Shown: piece after piece, positions 1 through 6,622 of the stretch | Numbering within the stretch: position 1 is the stretch's first letter | How the letters are laid out: every line of letters starts with the position of its first letter | NCBI GenBank assembly: GCA_021819025.1 | Contig: JAKASN010000027.1 | Coordinates: 1-10,377 of the forward strand | Direction: 5' to 3' | DNA length: 10,377 nt | Source: Actinomycetes bacterium | GTDB taxonomy: Bacteria; Actinomycetota; Acidimicrobiia; Acidimicrobiales; Acidimicrobiaceae | Made by a program: the position numbers and the translations under genes | Notes under the pieces: model-generated | Databases searched by the model: none | Told to the model about the DNA's origin: nothing | The model's input: only the letters and a program-made list of their open reading frames with translations

Positions 1-184
1 GCTCATCTTGGCGAAGTGGCACTCCCGGGGCGACGGCGCCCGAGAGGATGAGTTGGCGAAGCGCGTCTGTCGCCGCCTCGGTGGCGGTGGTCCGATCCAA
101 GAACAACGGACCCCGATCTGCCACAGTTACGTTGAGGGAAGATGTACTATCTCCCGGGTCGGGAACGAGACCTATCGAAGCCAT
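1..184 (-). CDS. GntR-family transcriptional regulator, N-terminal part (runs off left edge)
   Basis: Only the first 61 residues are inside the window. After a roughly 32-residue leader, residues 33-61 read as the first helix and turn of a GntR winged helix-turn-helix: ALRQLILSGAVAPGVPLRQD (41-60) matches the family pattern in which an 'I-L-x-G-x-(L/V)-x-P-G' turn is followed by 'L-R-Q-D-E'. The ATG at 184 has GAGGAG eight bases upstream. The competing ATG at 188 gives only a five-codon tail of the preceding frame. The effector-binding domain (FCD, UTRA or other) lies outside the window. Lying on the same strand behind the transporter and catabolic genes, it is a natural candidate for their local regulator, probably responding to the imported compound or its CoA product; that role is inference. 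Confidence 0.75.
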   Translation of the reverse strand, partial: MASIGLVPDPGDSTSSLNVTVADRGPLFLDRTTATEAATDALRQLILSGAVAPGVPLRQDE

Positions 185-447
185 AGCATTGACTCCTCTA
201 TCGCCGCCCGACGAGGGCCGAAGCCCATCGCACCTTGGTAACCCTCCGCGATCCTGGCCGCGCAATGACGTCTCAGCACAAGCCGCAGACTGATGGTAAT
301 GCTCCGCGAACCCAGCGTGCGTCCACGTTGCCACGATCTACCAAAAACCCAACCATCGGCCTTAGCCAAAGCGGCTCTTACCGGCAGGACGTCGATTGCC
401 GCGCCAAACCGAAGAGGACTAGGGTCCGTAGTGGACATTTCACTCAT
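172..447 (-). CDS. Possible small unrecognised protein (91 aa) between crotonase and GntR genes
   Basis: An ATG at 447 is preceded at six bases by a strong ribosome site (GGGGAGGG, 454-461), and the frame stays open for 91 codons. It ends in TAG 13 bases inside the start of the GntR gene, an arrangement typical of translational coupling. The first third (residues 4-36, with FGAAIDVLPVRAALAKADGW near 14-33) looks like ordinary protein. The later part is Arg-rich, has mixed codon use and no recognisable domain, and no membrane segment is evident. It could be a genuine small protein, the head of a frameshifted gene, or merely a translated leader of the regulator. I do not recognise it and assign no function. 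Confidence 0.35.
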   Translation of the reverse strand: MSEMSTTDPSPLRFGAAIDVLPVRAALAKADGWVFGRSWQRGRTLGSRSITISLRLVLRRHCAARIAEGYQGAMGFGPRRAAIEESMLWLR

Positions 448-518
448 ACAGGTCCCTCCCCAACATCTACCGACTTCAAGTACTTTCGTCGAGCTATCAA
501 CACCTCTGAGCTGCTCAT
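444..518 (-). CDS. Mini-ORF (24 aa) bridging crotonase stop and the 91-codon frame
   Basis: The ATG at 518 has TAGGA seven bases upstream, overlapping the crotonase stop. The 24-codon frame ends in TGA that shares an ATGA with the start at 447. No domain can be recognised. If translated, it would carry ribosomes from the crotonase gene to the next start. Its existence rests only on position and ribosome-site placement, so it may be chance. Confidence 0.2.
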   Translation of the reverse strand: MSSSEVLIARRKYLKSVDVGEGPV

Positions 519-527
519 TCAACAATC

Positions 528-1247
528 CTAACCGTCGCCACCATGTCCATCCGCGAGTACAAGAGAGCGCAGGGCGAGCCGATCCACGGCTGCGTAACTA
601 TCTTCTCGCATCTGGAGCCAATCGCTCGACAACAAGTCTTTCTTGATCTGAGGACACACTGTGCCGGGAGTCGCCAAAATGTCTTGCACCACCTCGTCGG
701 TGCGACTCCTTAGAGCTTCAGGCTCCACCACTTCGTTGACCAAGCCCAGCCTTTGGGCCTCATAGGCGTCAAAGCTACGCCCGGTGGCGGTCATCCAGAA
801 TGCCTGGCGTCGTCCTACCACATAAGGAAGCCAGGTCAACACCAACGCTGGCGCCAAAGACGCCTTTACTTCGGGAAAACGAAAAGTTGCCGCCGTGGAC
901 GCTACAGCAACATCTGAGAGTCCCACCAACCCGACGCCAAAACCGGCGGCGTCGCCCGCCACCTCAACGACCACGGTAAGGGAGCTAAATACTATCGCAA
1001 TGTTCACCTCGGCCAATGCGAGAGCCATAGATCGCATCCCTGACGCTCCGCGGGCGGAACCGTCACGCCCAGTACAAAAAGCATCCCCGGCGGATCGCAA
1101 CAAAAGGACCCGCGCGGTTTGGGGTGGCTCCATGAGCAGAGAGGTAAGCTCCTTGCACATCTCCTCGGTGAACTCGTTGCCTGGTTCGCGAGATAACTCC
1201 ACCCTCAAAAGTGCACCGGAGTGTACAATCTTCAGCCCGGTAGTCAT
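528..1247 (-). CDS. Crotonase-superfamily (enoyl-CoA hydratase/isomerase-like) protein
   Basis: A 239-residue crotonase-fold protein, slightly shorter than the usual 255-270. The N-terminal part contains the oxyanion-hole region 'DAFCTGRD' (55-62). The second active-site segment 'GDAAGFGVGLVGLSD' (98-112) is followed by 'FRFPEVKASLAPA' (122-134), and the C-terminal helix has the 'A-x-x-L-G-L-V-N-E-V-V' motif near 164-174. Aligned by eye to rat enoyl-CoA hydratase, Glu164 corresponds to Glu126 and is kept, but the Glu144 position is Gly106. A classical hydratase needs both glutamates, whereas single-glutamate members include enoyl-CoA isomerases. The activity is therefore uncertain: isomerase, hydrolase or other acyl-CoA chemistry. 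The ATG abuts the TAA of the dehydrogenase gene with no gap (TAAATG), so the two are almost certainly co-translated and act in one pathway in the cytoplasm. Confidence 0.88.
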   Translation of the reverse strand: MTTGLKIVHSGALLRVELSREPGNEFTEEMCKELTSLLMEPPQTARVLLLRSAGDAFCTGRDGSARGASGMRSMALALAEVNIAIVFSSLTVVVEVAGDAAGFGVGLVGLSDVAVASTAATFRFPEVKASLAPALVLTWLPYVVGRRQAFWMTATGRSFDAYEAQRLGLVNEVVEPEALRSRTDEVVQDILATPGTVCPQIKKDLLSSDWLQMREDSYAAVDRLALRSLVLADGHGGDG

Positions 1248-2741
1248 TTAATTCAATCGCTCCAGTCTTTTCCCGCCGTACCAGTCCACCGAATCGTCTG
1301 CGATACGTATTGTTACAGCTTTCACATGCGTAAAGTCGTGGAAGGACTCCCAGCCACCCTCGCGACCAGCTCCACTCTCACCAACGCCGCCCCACGGAGA
1401 GCTGGGGTCGAGGCGGTGATGATCATTAACCCATACAATCCCGCACTTCAAACGAGATGCAAAGCGATGCGCCCGGGCCACGTCGCGCGTCCACACTGCG
1501 GCACCGAGACCATAGACGGAATCGTTCGCCATTGCCACAGCCTCATCTTCGCCAACAAATGGCGCAACAAAAGCTACCGGCCCAAAGATCTCCTCCTTGG
1601 CGAGTCGAAACTGCTGAGAAGGCCCGGTGCAAACCACAGGCTCCATGAAAAAACCTTCCTCAAGATCTGCGATGGTCGTTTTGGTGCCTCCGTAACGAAT
1701 CTCAACCCCGTCACTCGATGCCAACGCCACTTTGTCCAGCACGCGCTGTCGGGCGTCAAAGGATATCAGTGGCCCCAATTGCGTCTCGGCGTTGCTGGGA
1801 TCGCCAATGCGAATGGTGCGCGCCACTTCGGCCAATCGCTCGACAAACTCATGGTATATGCCTTCTTGAACGATAAAACGCCGCCCTGCAATGCAGGTCT
1901 GTCCGGCTCCCACAAAGGCGGAAAAGGCTGCCCCCGCCACGGCATCATCAATCGGTGAGTCGTCAAAGACCACCACCGGTGAAGATCCCCCGAGTTCCAG
2001 CGTGTACTTCGCAAAACGCTGCGCACAAGCAGCGGCAACCGCTCTACCAGCCTCGGTCCCACCGGTAAACACAATCTTGGCCACCGAAGGGTGCGCCGCG
2101 AGGCTCGCTCCTGCCACCTTCCCTGTGCCAGGCACAACGTTTAGCACCCCGGGCGGGACGCCAGCATCGAGTGCAATCTCACCAAGACGCAAAGCGGTTA
2201 AAGGAGTCAGTTCCGAAGGCTTCAGCACTACGGAATTTCCCGTGGCTAAAGCTGGCGCAAGGCTTTTCGAAGCAATCATCAGCGGATGATTGAATGATGA
2301 CAAGATCCCCACCGTTCCAAGGGGAAACCGCTCGGTATAAGAATGGTAAGGCCCAGGCATAGGAACGACACTGCCACGATCTGCCAAAAGCAGCGCAGCG
2401 TTATAGCGATACCACTCCGGCAAACGATTAATCTGTGCTCTAGTCTCGGTGACCGGTCTGCCGTTGTTTAAAGTCTCCAGAAAGTACAGCTCCTCCAGAG
2501 CCGCTTCGATGAGATCGGCAAAACGGTTCAAAACTCGCGATCTCTCATGGGGTGGATGAGCGCTCCAGATACCGTCCTCAAATACCCTGTTAGCTACGTT
2601 GACGGCACGATCAATGTCGGACTCGTCGCCTGATTGCACCATTGCAATCGTCGCACCGTTCGAGGGGTTGACAACACAAAGGGGCGGGGCGCCTCCCATC
2701 GTGAAGACACCGTCGATCAACAGTCCTCTTTCTACAATCAT
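1248..2741 (-). CDS. NAD(P)+-dependent aldehyde dehydrogenase (ALDH superfamily)
   Basis: A full-length 497-residue ALDH that oxidises an aldehyde to a carboxylic acid in the cytoplasm. Key sites, numbered from the ATG at 2741: Asn151 in 'SSFNHP', Lys174 in 'LKPSE', the cofactor-binding 'FTGGTEAG' (225-232), general base Glu249 in 'LELGG', catalytic Cys283 in 'GQTC', and Glu384/Phe386 in 'KEEIFGP'. All canonical catalytic residues are present. A GTG at 2750 is also in frame, but GGGGAGG at about 2750-2756 sits eight bases before the ATG at 2741 and favours that start. The overall pattern resembles betaine-aldehyde, aromatic-aldehyde and semialdehyde dehydrogenases; the substrate cannot be deduced. 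It lies between the LivF-type ATPase gene and the crotonase, which suggests that it handles an aldehyde derived from the imported compound. Confidence 0.95.
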   Translation of the reverse strand: MIVERGLLIDGVFTMGGAPPLCVVNPSNGATIAMVQSGDESDIDRAVNVANRVFEDGIWSAHPPHERSRVLNRFADLIEAALEELYFLETLNNGRPVTETRAQINRLPEWYRYNAALLLADRGSVVPMPGPYHSYTERFPLGTVGILSSFNHPLMIASKSLAPALATGNSVVLKPSELTPLTALRLGEIALDAGVPPGVLNVVPGTGKVAGASLAAHPSVAKIVFTGGTEAGRAVAAACAQRFAKYTLELGGSSPVVVFDDSPIDDAVAGAAFSAFVGAGQTCIAGRRFIVQEGIYHEFVERLAEVARTIRIGDPSNAETQLGPLISFDARQRVLDKVALASSDGVEIRYGGTKTTIADLEEGFFMEPVVCTGPSQQFRLAKEEIFGPVAFVAPFVGEDEAVAMANDSVYGLGAAVWTRDVARAHRFASRLKCGIVWVNDHHRLDPSSPWGGVGESGAGREGGWESFHDFTHVKAVTIRIADDSVDWYGGKRLERLN

Positions 2742-2851
2742 GGGCACCACCTCCCCACAGAGAACTTCACCAGGCTATGCCCTTCGCTCAGGCAACTAAA
2801 TGGTAACCATGGCGCCACATCATCTCCGCTCAGCTTGTACACCTTTGTCAC
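2738..2851 (-). CDS. Mini-ORF (37 aa) bridging LivF-like and aldehyde dehydrogenase genes
   Basis: A GTG start shares GTGA with the stop of the LivF-like gene. The frame runs 37 codons and stops with TGA sharing ATGA with the dehydrogenase start at 2741, so it fills the 106-base gap exactly. Many third positions are G or C. The peptide (begins MTKVYKLSGDDV) has no recognisable domain. It could be a small co-translated protein or a coupling ORF keeping ribosomes on the message. A fortuitous frame is also possible, and the dehydrogenase has its own strong ribosome site inside the last codons of this frame. Confidence 0.3.
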   Translation of the reverse strand: MTKVYKLSGDDVAPWLPFSCLSEGHSLVKFSVGRWCP

Positions 2852-3630
2852 TGCGATGACCCAGAAGAGCCACTTAGCACCGGCCCGGCAGTACCTCGTC
2901 CCAAGAAGAGCTTGCCCAAGTCCGGAATAGCCCTTAGCTCCTCGGCACTGCCGTCGAGCTTGAGCTGACCATCGGTGAGGATGTATCCCCAAGACGCCAC
3001 CTCTAGTCCCAAACTCACCCTCTGTTCAATGAGCAGTACCGCTCTTCCCGCACCTGCGCCACCGGCGACTATTCCCTGGAGAACCTTCTCGGCAATGAGC
3101 GGGGCAAGATTAGCGGTTGGCTCGTCAAGAATGAGGAGACGGGGGCGCGCCATCAGGGCTCGCGCGATTCCCAGCATCTTACGCTCACCACCGCTCAAAG
3201 TGCGAGCAGCACGTCTTCGGCTTGTCAAGAGCTGAGGAAAGAGCGCAAACACCTCCTCCTCACGATCCTTGAGGTCCTTTCCTTTGAAGCCGTACCCACC
3301 CATCTCGATATTCTCTTGCACAGTAAGGGGTGGGAAAACGTCCTTGCTTTGAGGGACATAACCAATACCATGGTTGACGCGATCCTCCTCGCCCATGGAA
3401 GTGACATCGACACCGTCGATGGAGACATGACCGGTCAGCGCGGGAAGTTCACCGGTGATCGCCTTGATCAAGGTGCTCTTGCCGGCTCCATTCGGACCCA
3501 TGATGAGGACTATCTCCCCGAGGGCAACTTGAATGCTGACATTTTTGACGATCGGAACACGGTTGTACCCGGAGCTCACTCCAGAGACATCAAGGAACGC
3601 TTGCGCTCGCTCACCCATTGCAAACACCAC
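2848..3630 (-). CDS. livF: Branched-chain amino acid-type ABC transporter ATP-binding protein (LivF-like)
   Basis: A 260-residue cytoplasmic ATPase that powers the LivH/LivM permease pair. It has Walker A GPNGAGKST (45-53), Q-loop Gln94 in 'YVPQSKDVFPPLTVQENI', ABC signature LSGGE (145-149) and Walker B LLILDEP (165-171). The usual H-loop histidine is replaced by Gln in 'LLIEQRV' (199-205), a normal feature of LivF proteins. The 'LTVQENIEMGGYG' stretch is typical of LivF rather than LivG. The C-terminus ends in a Gly/Ser-rich tail of about 15 residues beyond the usual 'LFLG' end. The start is ambiguous: GTG at 3630 has GAGGAAG six bases upstream, while the in-frame ATG at 3618 has only a distant site. 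The symbol denotes family and position; leucine-type transport is not proven. Confidence 0.94.
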   Translation of the reverse strand: MVFAMGERAQAFLDVSGVSSGYNRVPIVKNVSIQVALGEIVLIMGPNGAGKSTLIKAITGELPALTGHVSIDGVDVTSMGEEDRVNHGIGYVPQSKDVFPPLTVQENIEMGGYGFKGKDLKDREEEVFALFPQLLTSRRRAARTLSGGERKMLGIARALMARPRLLILDEPTANLAPLIAEKVLQGIVAGGAGAGRAVLLIEQRVSLGLEVASWGYILTDGQLKLDGSAEELRAIPDLGKLFLGRGTAGPVLSGSSGSSQ

Positions 3631-3685
3631 TCTTCACTTCCTCGTGATCCATAGCGCCGACAGTACTACTTGAGCTCTTCCACAT
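3611..3685 (-). CDS. Mini-ORF (24 aa) bridging LivG-like and LivF-like genes
   Basis: The ATG at 3685 lies eight bases after the LivG-like stop. The 24-codon frame ends at TGA 3611-3613, overlapping the start region of the LivF-like gene. It is Ser/Glu/Lys-rich with no recognisable feature and no evident ribosome site. This is the weakest member of the series of gap-filling frames in this cluster, and it is listed because of that pattern. Confidence 0.15.
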   Translation of the reverse strand: MWKSSSSTVGAMDHEEVKSGVCNG

Positions 3686-3692
3686 AATCCGC

Positions 3693-4520
3693 TCAGCCAA
3701 GATAGGCATCTTGAACCGCCTGATCGTGAACGATCTCGTCGTAGGTCGCATCAGCAATCTTCTTACCAAACGACATCACGACAACTTTGTCACTTAGCGC
3801 GCGTACAACTTCCAATGCGTGCTCCACGATCACGATCGCGATACCTTCATCACGAATGGATTTCAAGTCTCCCACAAGCTTCTCGACAAGGTGCGGGGCG
3901 ACACCAACCATCGGTTCATCGAGCAAGAGAACCTTTGGCGAGGCCATCAAGCAGCGCATGATCTCCACCAGCCGACGCTGCCCGCCACTCAGCTCTCGAC
4001 CGTAAGTATTTGCCTTCTCGGTCATGTCAAAACGCTCAAGCATCTCCCAAGCGCGAACTGCGATCTGCTTATCGGCTTTGGAGTTGAGACGATGGTGGAA
4101 AACCACCGAAGATAGTCTCGCCCCAAGATAACCATTGCCAGCAGTGACGAGGTTCTCGAAGGTCGTCATGTCTGAAAACTCGCTCGTGGTTTGAAAGGTG
4201 CGCACCAATCCCAAACGAGCCCTTTTATAGGCAGCCAAATGTGAAATCTCATGACCGTCAAGAACGATCGAACCTTTGCCTACCTTTGCTTGGCCACCCA
4301 AGGCTGCGAGCATCGATGACTTTCCGGCCCCATTCGGGCCAATCAGCCCTAAAGCCTCGCCGGCTCGAACTTCGAACGACACGCCGTCCACAGCCGCGAC
4401 ACCACCATAACTTACCACCACGTCTCGCGCGGTAAGCATTATCTTGGAGGCCGCCGGGTTGGTTTCGGGGGAAGTCACGATATTTTTCAGGTCTTCCGAC
4501 TCAATCAATTCTGCCACCAT
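3693..4520 (-). CDS. livG: Branched-chain amino acid-type ABC transporter ATP-binding protein (LivG-like)
   Basis: A 275-residue ATPase, the partner of the LivF-like protein. It has Walker A GPNGAGKSS (61-69), Q-loop Gln110 in 'VRTFQTTSEFSDMTTFENL' (a LivG hallmark), ABC signature LSGGQ (177-181), Walker B VLLLDEP (197-203) and H-loop His234 in 'IVEHALEVV'. The C-terminus 'VQDAYLG' is the standard LivG ending. An N-terminal extension of about 25 residues precedes the usual start of the fold near 'MLTARDVVVSYGG'. The ATG at 4520 lacks a clear ribosome site, and a later in-frame ATG at residue 28 (4439) is an alternative. The weak start signal is consistent with translational coupling from upstream. 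Confidence 0.94.
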   Translation of the reverse strand: MVAELIESEDLKNIVTSPETNPAASKIMLTARDVVVSYGGVAAVDGVSFEVRAGEALGLIGPNGAGKSSMLAALGGQAKVGKGSIVLDGHEISHLAAYKRARLGLVRTFQTTSEFSDMTTFENLVTAGNGYLGARLSSVVFHHRLNSKADKQIAVRAWEMLERFDMTEKANTYGRELSGGQRRLVEIMRCLMASPKVLLLDEPMVGVAPHLVEKLVGDLKSIRDEGIAIVIVEHALEVVRALSDKVVVMSFGKKIADATYDEIVHDQAVQDAYLG

Positions 4521-4620
4521 CCATCAGCTGAAGAGGTTCACCCGTTTGGGAGCACCGAAGAGATATAATCAGCGCTAGGGCGTCGTACCCGACGTCGCGA
4601 AACTCTCGATTCATCGTCAT
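4501..4620 (-). CDS. Mini-ORF (39 aa) bridging LivM-like and LivG-like genes
   Basis: The ATG at 4620 shares ATGA with the LivM-like stop. The frame stays open for 39 codons through the 96-base gap and ends 20 bases inside the LivG-like gene in a different frame. The peptide (begins MTMNREFRDVGYD) has no recognisable domain. Because the LivG-like start has no good ribosome site of its own, reinitiation through this frame could supply ribosomes. It may equally be chance. Confidence 0.25.
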   Translation of the reverse strand: MTMNREFRDVGYDALALIISLRCSQTGEPLQLMDGGRID

Positions 4621-5648
4621 CCCTGGCCTTTACGCAACAGACTTGCGAGGGAAAAGCCCGCCTTTGATCCTCCGCCGGTAACGCTTCCAAACTCGCCGGG
4701 AAATACCATGTTCCGCTTCTCGGGAAGCAGCCCTTGTGGGCGCCAATATAGGCTTCCCATCCACATCAGGCCAATGACAATCCACTCCACCGAGTCAATT
4801 AGCCCTGGATATCCGATCGGCGGCAGGAAACGGGGTAACTCAAGAAAAATGATTGGCACCAGCAAAGTACCGAGAATGACACCCTTGTAGTTCCTAATAC
4901 CCCCGACAAACATCGCGGTGAACACCACAAACGTCTCGGCATAACCCCAGGCACCCGGAGACCATGCTCCAATGTATTCCACGAGTAGACCGCCGCTTAG
5001 GCCTGCAATGGCTCCGCCAATGACGAACACTTGCAATCTCAGGGCAGTCACATTGATGCCTAAACTGATTGTGGCATCTTCTTGATCACGCATGGCACGC
5101 AATGCCCTTCCCCACGGCGAAGAGGAAAGCCAGCGCACGAGCGCATAGACCGCGATGCATATTGCAAGCGTCCACACCACGTAAACCCACTGGTAGCCGA
5201 GCGAAGACAAAGGAAGGGTCGTGCCAAGTGGCCTGCCAATCCCCGTCACCCCATTCGAACCATTGAAGAGGTGCACATCCGATTTGGCGACCTCCCAGGC
5301 AATTAGCGAGACGATGAGCAGCACTGCTGCCTGGTAGTCCTTGCGCATGCGACGCAATCCAAATAGCCCCACCACAAGTGAAAGCGCGGCACCAGCGACG
5401 GTCGCGAGTACCAGTGGCAACGGAAACGGAAGGCTCGCTCCCCAGATGTAAGTCTGAAATGCGTTCTGTCCGGTATCAGGCCCCAGCGTTACCGCCGCAG
5501 CAACATATGCCCCGATCGCCTGAAAGACGATGAAGGAGAGGTTGATGATGCCGCCAAACCCGAATTGCAGATTGAGCGAAAACGCAGAGAGAACGTCGAT
5601 GGCAAAATATACCACCAGAGTTGTGATGTAAAATTCCCAAGCGCCCAC
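4617..5648 (-). CDS. livM: Branched-chain amino acid-type ABC transporter permease (LivM-like)
   Basis: A 343-residue integral membrane protein forming half of the transport channel. Hydrophobic segments lie near residues 8-27, 33-54, 74-97, 106-120, 152-172, 203-225, 238-252, 256-270 and 286-300. The cytoplasmic coupling loop 'WGRALRAMRDQEDATISLGI' (179-198) is the conserved LivM contact with the ATPases, and 'WRPQGLLPE' (302-310) is the typical end of the membrane domain. A tail of about 30 polar residues follows. The start is GTG at 5648, chosen because GGGGAGGAG ends seven bases upstream, one of the best ribosome sites in the window. The gene ends in ATGA, overlapping a short frame. Confidence 0.94.
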   Translation of the reverse strand: MGAWEFYITTLVVYFAIDVLSAFSLNLQFGFGGIINLSFIVFQAIGAYVAAAVTLGPDTGQNAFQTYIWGASLPFPLPLVLATVAGAALSLVVGLFGLRRMRKDYQAAVLLIVSLIAWEVAKSDVHLFNGSNGVTGIGRPLGTTLPLSSLGYQWVYVVWTLAICIAVYALVRWLSSSPWGRALRAMRDQEDATISLGINVTALRLQVFVIGGAIAGLSGGLLVEYIGAWSPGAWGYAETFVVFTAMFVGGIRNYKGVILGTLLVPIIFLELPRFLPPIGYPGLIDSVEWIVIGLMWMGSLYWRPQGLLPEKRNMVFPGEFGSVTGGGSKAGFSLASLLRKGQG

Positions 5649-5652
5649 GTAG

Positions 5653-5733
5653 CTACTCCTCCCCTAGGCGTGCCGTAGGCCGGTAGCCATATTGATAAAA
5701 ATCCAACGATACTTCCATGCGGCTTCGCATCAT
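5653..5733 (-). CDS. Mini-ORF (26 aa) bridging LivH-like and LivM-like genes
   Basis: The ATG at 5733 shares ATGA with the LivH-like stop. The 26-codon frame ends with TAG at 5653-5655, four bases before the LivM-like GTG, and contains that gene's ribosome site in its last codons. The peptide (begins MMRSRMEVSLDFYQYGY) is not recognisable. Its placement is exactly that of a coupling ORF, but a frame this short is easily open by chance. Confidence 0.25.
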   Translation of the reverse strand: MMRSRMEVSLDFYQYGYRPTARLGEE

Positions 5734-6620
5734 AGGGTTACCTGGGCTTCTGCACCTTGAGATCCCGCTACCACCCCAGGACGGGCGAGCAGAACGATCA
5801 CCAGAACGGCAAATCCTGCCACAGTGCTGTAAGCAGGCTGTCCAAAGGCTGCAACAACCTGAGTGACAATTCCCATTAGGAGCGCCGAGACGACGGCTCC
5901 CTTTGGAGACCCTGCTCCGCCTAACAGCGCTGCGGCAATTACCAGAGGCAAGAACAGCTCGCCGGTCGAATAGCCCACGCTCTGGGAGTTGATGATGTAG
6001 ACAACGCCTGCAAGACCACAGAGGAAGCCACTCAGAAGCCAGGTTACGATGACTACTCGTCCGGTGCGAATTCCACACGAGCGCGCGAGCGTCGGCTCGG
6101 CAGCGGTTGCCCGCAGAGCCTTACCAATCCGAGTGAGCCTTAGCAGCAACTCGAGTCCGACAAACACTACCAACCCGAGCCCTGCGAGAATCACCTGGGT
6201 GGGGGTAATGACAATTGGGCCGAGATGAATCGGCGAACTCTGCAGCACTGTGAACTGATAAATGTTGTCGTGAGAAAGTGCCTGGAGGCCGTAGTCAAGC
6301 ACAAGTGCGAGGCCGAGGGTCACCATCATCATCTCAAACAGCTTTGCACCGCGTCTCGCGTAGGGGCGAAGGACAAACCGCCCCAGCACGAGCGTCATTA
6401 GCGATCCTGCCAGACCCCCGACGATCAACCCATACCACGCGCTGACTCCGTGGCTTACCAGAAGGTAAGCCACGAAAGCAGACGCCGTCATGACCCCGCC
6501 ATAGCTCAGATTCAACATGTTGGTCAGGCCGAACTGGATAGTGAAGCCCATGGAAGCGATCGCAATAACAGACGCCAGCACTACTCCAAACGCAATGGCC
6601 GAGATCAGCGTGGTAAACAC
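5730..6620 (-). CDS. livH: Branched-chain amino acid-type ABC transporter permease (LivH-like)
   Basis: A 296-residue membrane permease, partner of the LivM-like protein. Family landmarks are 'GLTNMLNLSYGGVMTASAFV' (31-50), the coupling loop 'GKALRATAAEPTLARSCGI' (166-184), and 'LLGGAGSPKGAVVSALLMG' (232-250) followed by the last hydrophobic segment (267-280). About eight hydrophobic segments are visible. The GTG at 6620 lies two bases after the TAA of the binding-protein gene, with only a weak ribosome site, so translation probably depends on coupling. The length is normal and no key region is missing. Confidence 0.94.
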   Translation of the reverse strand: MFTTLISAIAFGVVLASVIAIASMGFTIQFGLTNMLNLSYGGVMTASAFVAYLLVSHGVSAWYGLIVGGLAGSLMTLVLGRFVLRPYARRGAKLFEMMMVTLGLALVLDYGLQALSHDNIYQFTVLQSSPIHLGPIVITPTQVILAGLGLVVFVGLELLLRLTRIGKALRATAAEPTLARSCGIRTGRVVIVTWLLSGFLCGLAGVVYIINSQSVGYSTGELFLPLVIAAALLGGAGSPKGAVVSALLMGIVTQVVAAFGQPAYSTVAGFAVLVIVLLARPGVVAGSQGAEAQVTL

Positions 6621-6622
6621 CG

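Noticed and set aside
1221..1958. 245-codon plus-strand frame
   Set aside because: It lies entirely across the aldehyde dehydrogenase gene and its junction with the crotonase gene on the other strand. The minus-strand protein has all ALDH catalytic residues, so this is an antisense shadow.
3199..3205. Gln in place of the H-loop His in the LivF-like ATPase as a possible defect
   Set aside because: This substitution is normal in LivF-type proteins and does not indicate loss of function.
5734..6078. Upstream extension of the 26-codon frame back to 6078
   Set aside because: This part overlaps the LivH-like gene in another frame and reads as Arg/Ser/Cys-rich shadow. Only the 26 codons beyond the LivH-like stop are worth noting.
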